Below are positions 61,580 to 64,000 of a DNA stretch of 64,000 nucleotides, piece by piece (position 1 is the stretch's first letter; the number at the start of each line of letters is the position of its first letter). The position numbers and the translations under genes are program-made. The DNA comes from Pratylenchus scribneri (Eukaryota > Nematoda > Chromadorea > Rhabditida > Pratylenchidae). The stretch is from contig JAQSEB010000115.1 in assembly GCA_030063045.1 (NCBI GenBank), positions 62,001-126,000 on the forward strand, given 5' to 3'. A model generated the notes under the pieces. That model had not been told where the DNA came from, did no database searches, and worked only from the letters and a program-made list of their open reading frames with translations.

Positions 61580-62540
61580 GGTGCTGAAAAGTCTGATTTC
61601 TTCAGCTGAATTCCAGTCAATTTTAATCATATGTTATTCTTTTTTCAATTTAATATTTTTGAATGAGAGCCAAGGTCGTCGTCCTCCCCGTCTTCGTCTC
61701 CAGCATTTTTCGTTGAAATGAAATTTTGGAGAATTCCCCAGCCAACAATTTTGTAATTCAATCATATGAACCCGGGGAATGGACAATATAAAATGGACTC
61801 TTTCCCAATTTTGCAGCCAAAATTCACCGCACCAAAGTCCATAAAAATCCAGTTCAAATGTCCCCATTCAATTTTTATATTTAGTAAAATTACTAAAAAT
61901 GATATTTTCATTTGGGAATTTTCACCCAAAAAAGTGGCAAAAATGCAGGAGAAAGGCACGGGGCCACCATCTTTCCATCGGTCTCGTCAATTTTGGCCAC
62001 AATTTTTGGCCTATTTCCCGCTATCCTAATAAGAAGAATAGAAGAGCAAATTTGGCCCACATTTCCGCTTTCCATCTTTGCCCACAATTTTTGCATTGCA
62101 TTACTGATAAGCAGCACCGAATCAATCGGTCGAATGAGTCCATTATTTTGCCCTCTAATTATTTATTTTCTGGCTATTTAATGTCTCCAATTTTTGGGTC
62201 CATTTTTGAGTTTATTATCGCTAAATTGACACCATCTCTTCCTTTATATTTTTCCTTTCCTTTCAAACCATTTTAGGTATATTTTATTTTATAGTCATCG
62301 ACCTCTCCCCTATTTTCCAATTTTTGCATCCTGCTAATGCCAAATTGTACAAAAAAGGTGATAAAAGTGAGAAATTCTCAAAAAAGTGTTATAAAAGTGA
62401 GAAATTCTTACAAAATCAAACAAGAGCCACTCCCAGCTGCATAAATTCCCCTAGTTTGGACTTTGGAGCCATAAAATTGGATTAACCTTTATCATCTTTG
62501 TTTATTGTTTATGGGTGTAACAGGATTTTCACTACCTTGT
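61580..62540. other. non-coding spacer
   Basis: No gene recognised. Open frames on both strands lack motifs. A short direct repeat (GTGATAAAAGTGAGAAATTCT-like) occurs twice at 62355-62410. Confidence 0.35.
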
Positions 62541-62541
62541 C

Positions 62542-62848
62542 CATTCTTTTGGTCATATCTCTACAAGGAAGTAACCAATTTTGGAAGGGAATATGCTATT
62601 TTAAAGCTTAAATGTCCTCTAAAAAGTGGCTTATCTAATTTTTGAAAATTTTAAATAATTTGTAAAATAAACCGGCTTTTCCTCCAAAAATTTGGGTTTA
62701 TTACACTCTAAGTAGTGTAACTTTATTAAAAGAAAGATTTCATAAAATTAAAAATATGCAAGTTTTAGGGGACACTTTGGGCTATAAAATGGTATATCGC
62801 CTTCCCAAATTAGCTAATGCTTTGCTGAGTTATTGGCCAAAAGAATGT
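62542..62848. repeat. MITE-like dispersed repeat (family M)
   Basis: Full-length copy: CTTTTGGTCATATCTCTACA at left and GAGTTATTGGCCAAAAGAAT at right. Confidence 0.78.
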
Positions 62849-62849
62849 A

Positions 62850-63348
62850 GCACCCAAAAGGTAGAAATATGTTCACTACCGGTTTGCTGATGTTGATGTG
62901 AGATGAGAGGAGTGGCGTCCAAAAAGCAGACTAAAATCACAATAAATTCCATTCTTAAAAAGGTAATAAAATTTTTTGATTGTTCGCCACACCTTTATTC
63001 ATCCGGAGGCCTTTAAAATTCATAAATTTGTCATTTTCGAAGCCATTCTCTCATTGTTCAAAATTTATTGCCATAAATTTTTGCAATAAATATTTCTGAT
63101 TCAATCCAAATATATTCGTCGCCTACTTGTTTTTCCATTTTTTTATTTTCTTGAACCGGTTTAAATCATCCAGCCCAAAATTGGCAAAAACAAAAAAAAT
63201 ATCCAAAGTTCATGATGAGTTTGGTACGGATGAAAATAAAATCTTTTTTGACCTTTGTTTGAAGTACTTTTTCATTTTCATTTTGGGCTAATCCAATAGG
63301 GAATGAAAGGAAAAATTGAAAATTTACGAAAATTAAAATAAATTTATA
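62850..63348. other. A+T-rich spacer, nothing recognised
   Basis: No open frame, RNA gene or repeat family member that I can support. Confidence 0.4.
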
Positions 63349-63746
63349 GTCAAACAGGCGGAATTATTTAAAACTTAGTCAAACAGGCGGAATTATTTAA
63401 AACTTAGTCAATCAGGCGGAATTATTTAAAACTTAGTCAAACAGGCGGAATTATTTAAAACTTAGTCAACCAGGCGGAATTATTTAAAACTTAGTCAACC
63501 AGGCGGAATTATTTAAAACTTAGTCAATCAGGCGGAATTATTTAAAACTTAGTCAAACAGGCGGAATTATTTAAAACTTAGTCAACCAGGCGGAATTATT
63601 TAAAACTTAGTCAAACAGGCGGAATTATTTAAAACTTAGTCAAACAGGCGGAATTATTTAAAACTTAGTCAACCAGGCGGAATTATTTAAAACTTAGTCA
63701 ACCAGGCGGAATTATTTAAAACTTAGTCAACCAGGCGGAATTATTA
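63349..63746 (-). repeat. satellite B3: 29-bp family, inverted orientation
   Basis: About 13-14 units on the minus strand (CAGGCGGAATTATTTAAAAC on plus), with AAAC, AACC and AATC variants next to the core. Confidence 0.97.
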
Positions 63747-64000
63747 CTTTCCGGAAACCAACCGGAAGAAATATACAAAAATGCTCTGGAGAACGTGATC
63801 TTTGTGATTGCTTATCCCCAAATCATTACTTTCTTTCAATTCATATTGCAATTCTTTCATTCATTATTTGCAACCATCTAAGTTTTGCACATGTCCGTAA
63901 GCCTTTTACACAATTCATTATGGCCTCACCAATTAACCTTTGTGGCTTTTGTTTTTAGCACCCCAAAAATGTGTGCCCTATTCAAAGGCTTCCATTTGTT

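Overview
This window is nuclear DNA of a nematode. It is A+T-rich. Its genes have many small exons and short introns, many of about 40-60 nt. A 119-nt 5S rRNA gene closely resembles nematode 5S. The protein set is animal: SNF8, TRMT1, prefoldin 6, 14-3-3, SIX homeodomain proteins, fatty aldehyde dehydrogenase and an ODR-2-like Ly6 protein. At least four introns look like GC-AG introns. That would fit a tylenchine (cyst-nematode-like) worm, but this placement is an inference from memory. Exon models below were read by eye, joining reading phase across GT/GC-AG boundaries.

Layout. 1-1140: 5' part of snf8 (ESCRT-II), minus strand, running off the left edge. 2068-6697: three plus-strand genes with gaps of 222 and 316 bp (unknown 166-aa protein, TRMT1 tRNA methyltransferase copy 1, prefoldin subunit 6), an operon-like run, followed by a 14-3-3 gene (7441-8435). 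8725-10172: 32-bp satellite (family A). 11045-12078: secreted cysteine-rich protein. 12475-19077: a 6.6-kb array of a 29-bp satellite (family B). 19230-32162: two minus-strand SIX-type homeobox units; the downstream one has a canonical SIX1/2-like homeodomain but no visible SIX domain of its own. Between them lie tRNA-Val(AAC), an inverted family-A array and a young non-autonomous LTR element with identical 280-bp LTRs. 32163-37200: mostly repeats and small MITEs. 37201-39972: ALDH3-type fatty aldehyde dehydrogenase. 40640-48243: more satellite blocks and GC-richer non-coding DNA. 44507-54194: ODR-2-like gene with alternative first exons, a 7-kb first intron and a 5S rRNA gene inside its last intron. 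54224-54845: near-perfect foldback element. 55095-59172: TRMT1 copy 2, minus strand. 59940-60238: small charged coiled-coil protein. The right end is mostly MITE-like repeats and an inverted family-B array.

Most notable: (1) two TRMT1 paralogues in inverted orientation about 50 kb apart, with near-identical interiors but different ends, a CtIP/Sae2-like C-terminal motif in one copy and a lost splice donor in that same copy; (2) a SIX locus with one SIX domain and two homeodomain cassettes; (3) two satellites with different tails sharing one 14-bp core, spread in seven blocks and both orientations; (4) repeated GC-AG introns; (5) several structurally complete small mobile elements with recognisable target-site duplications.
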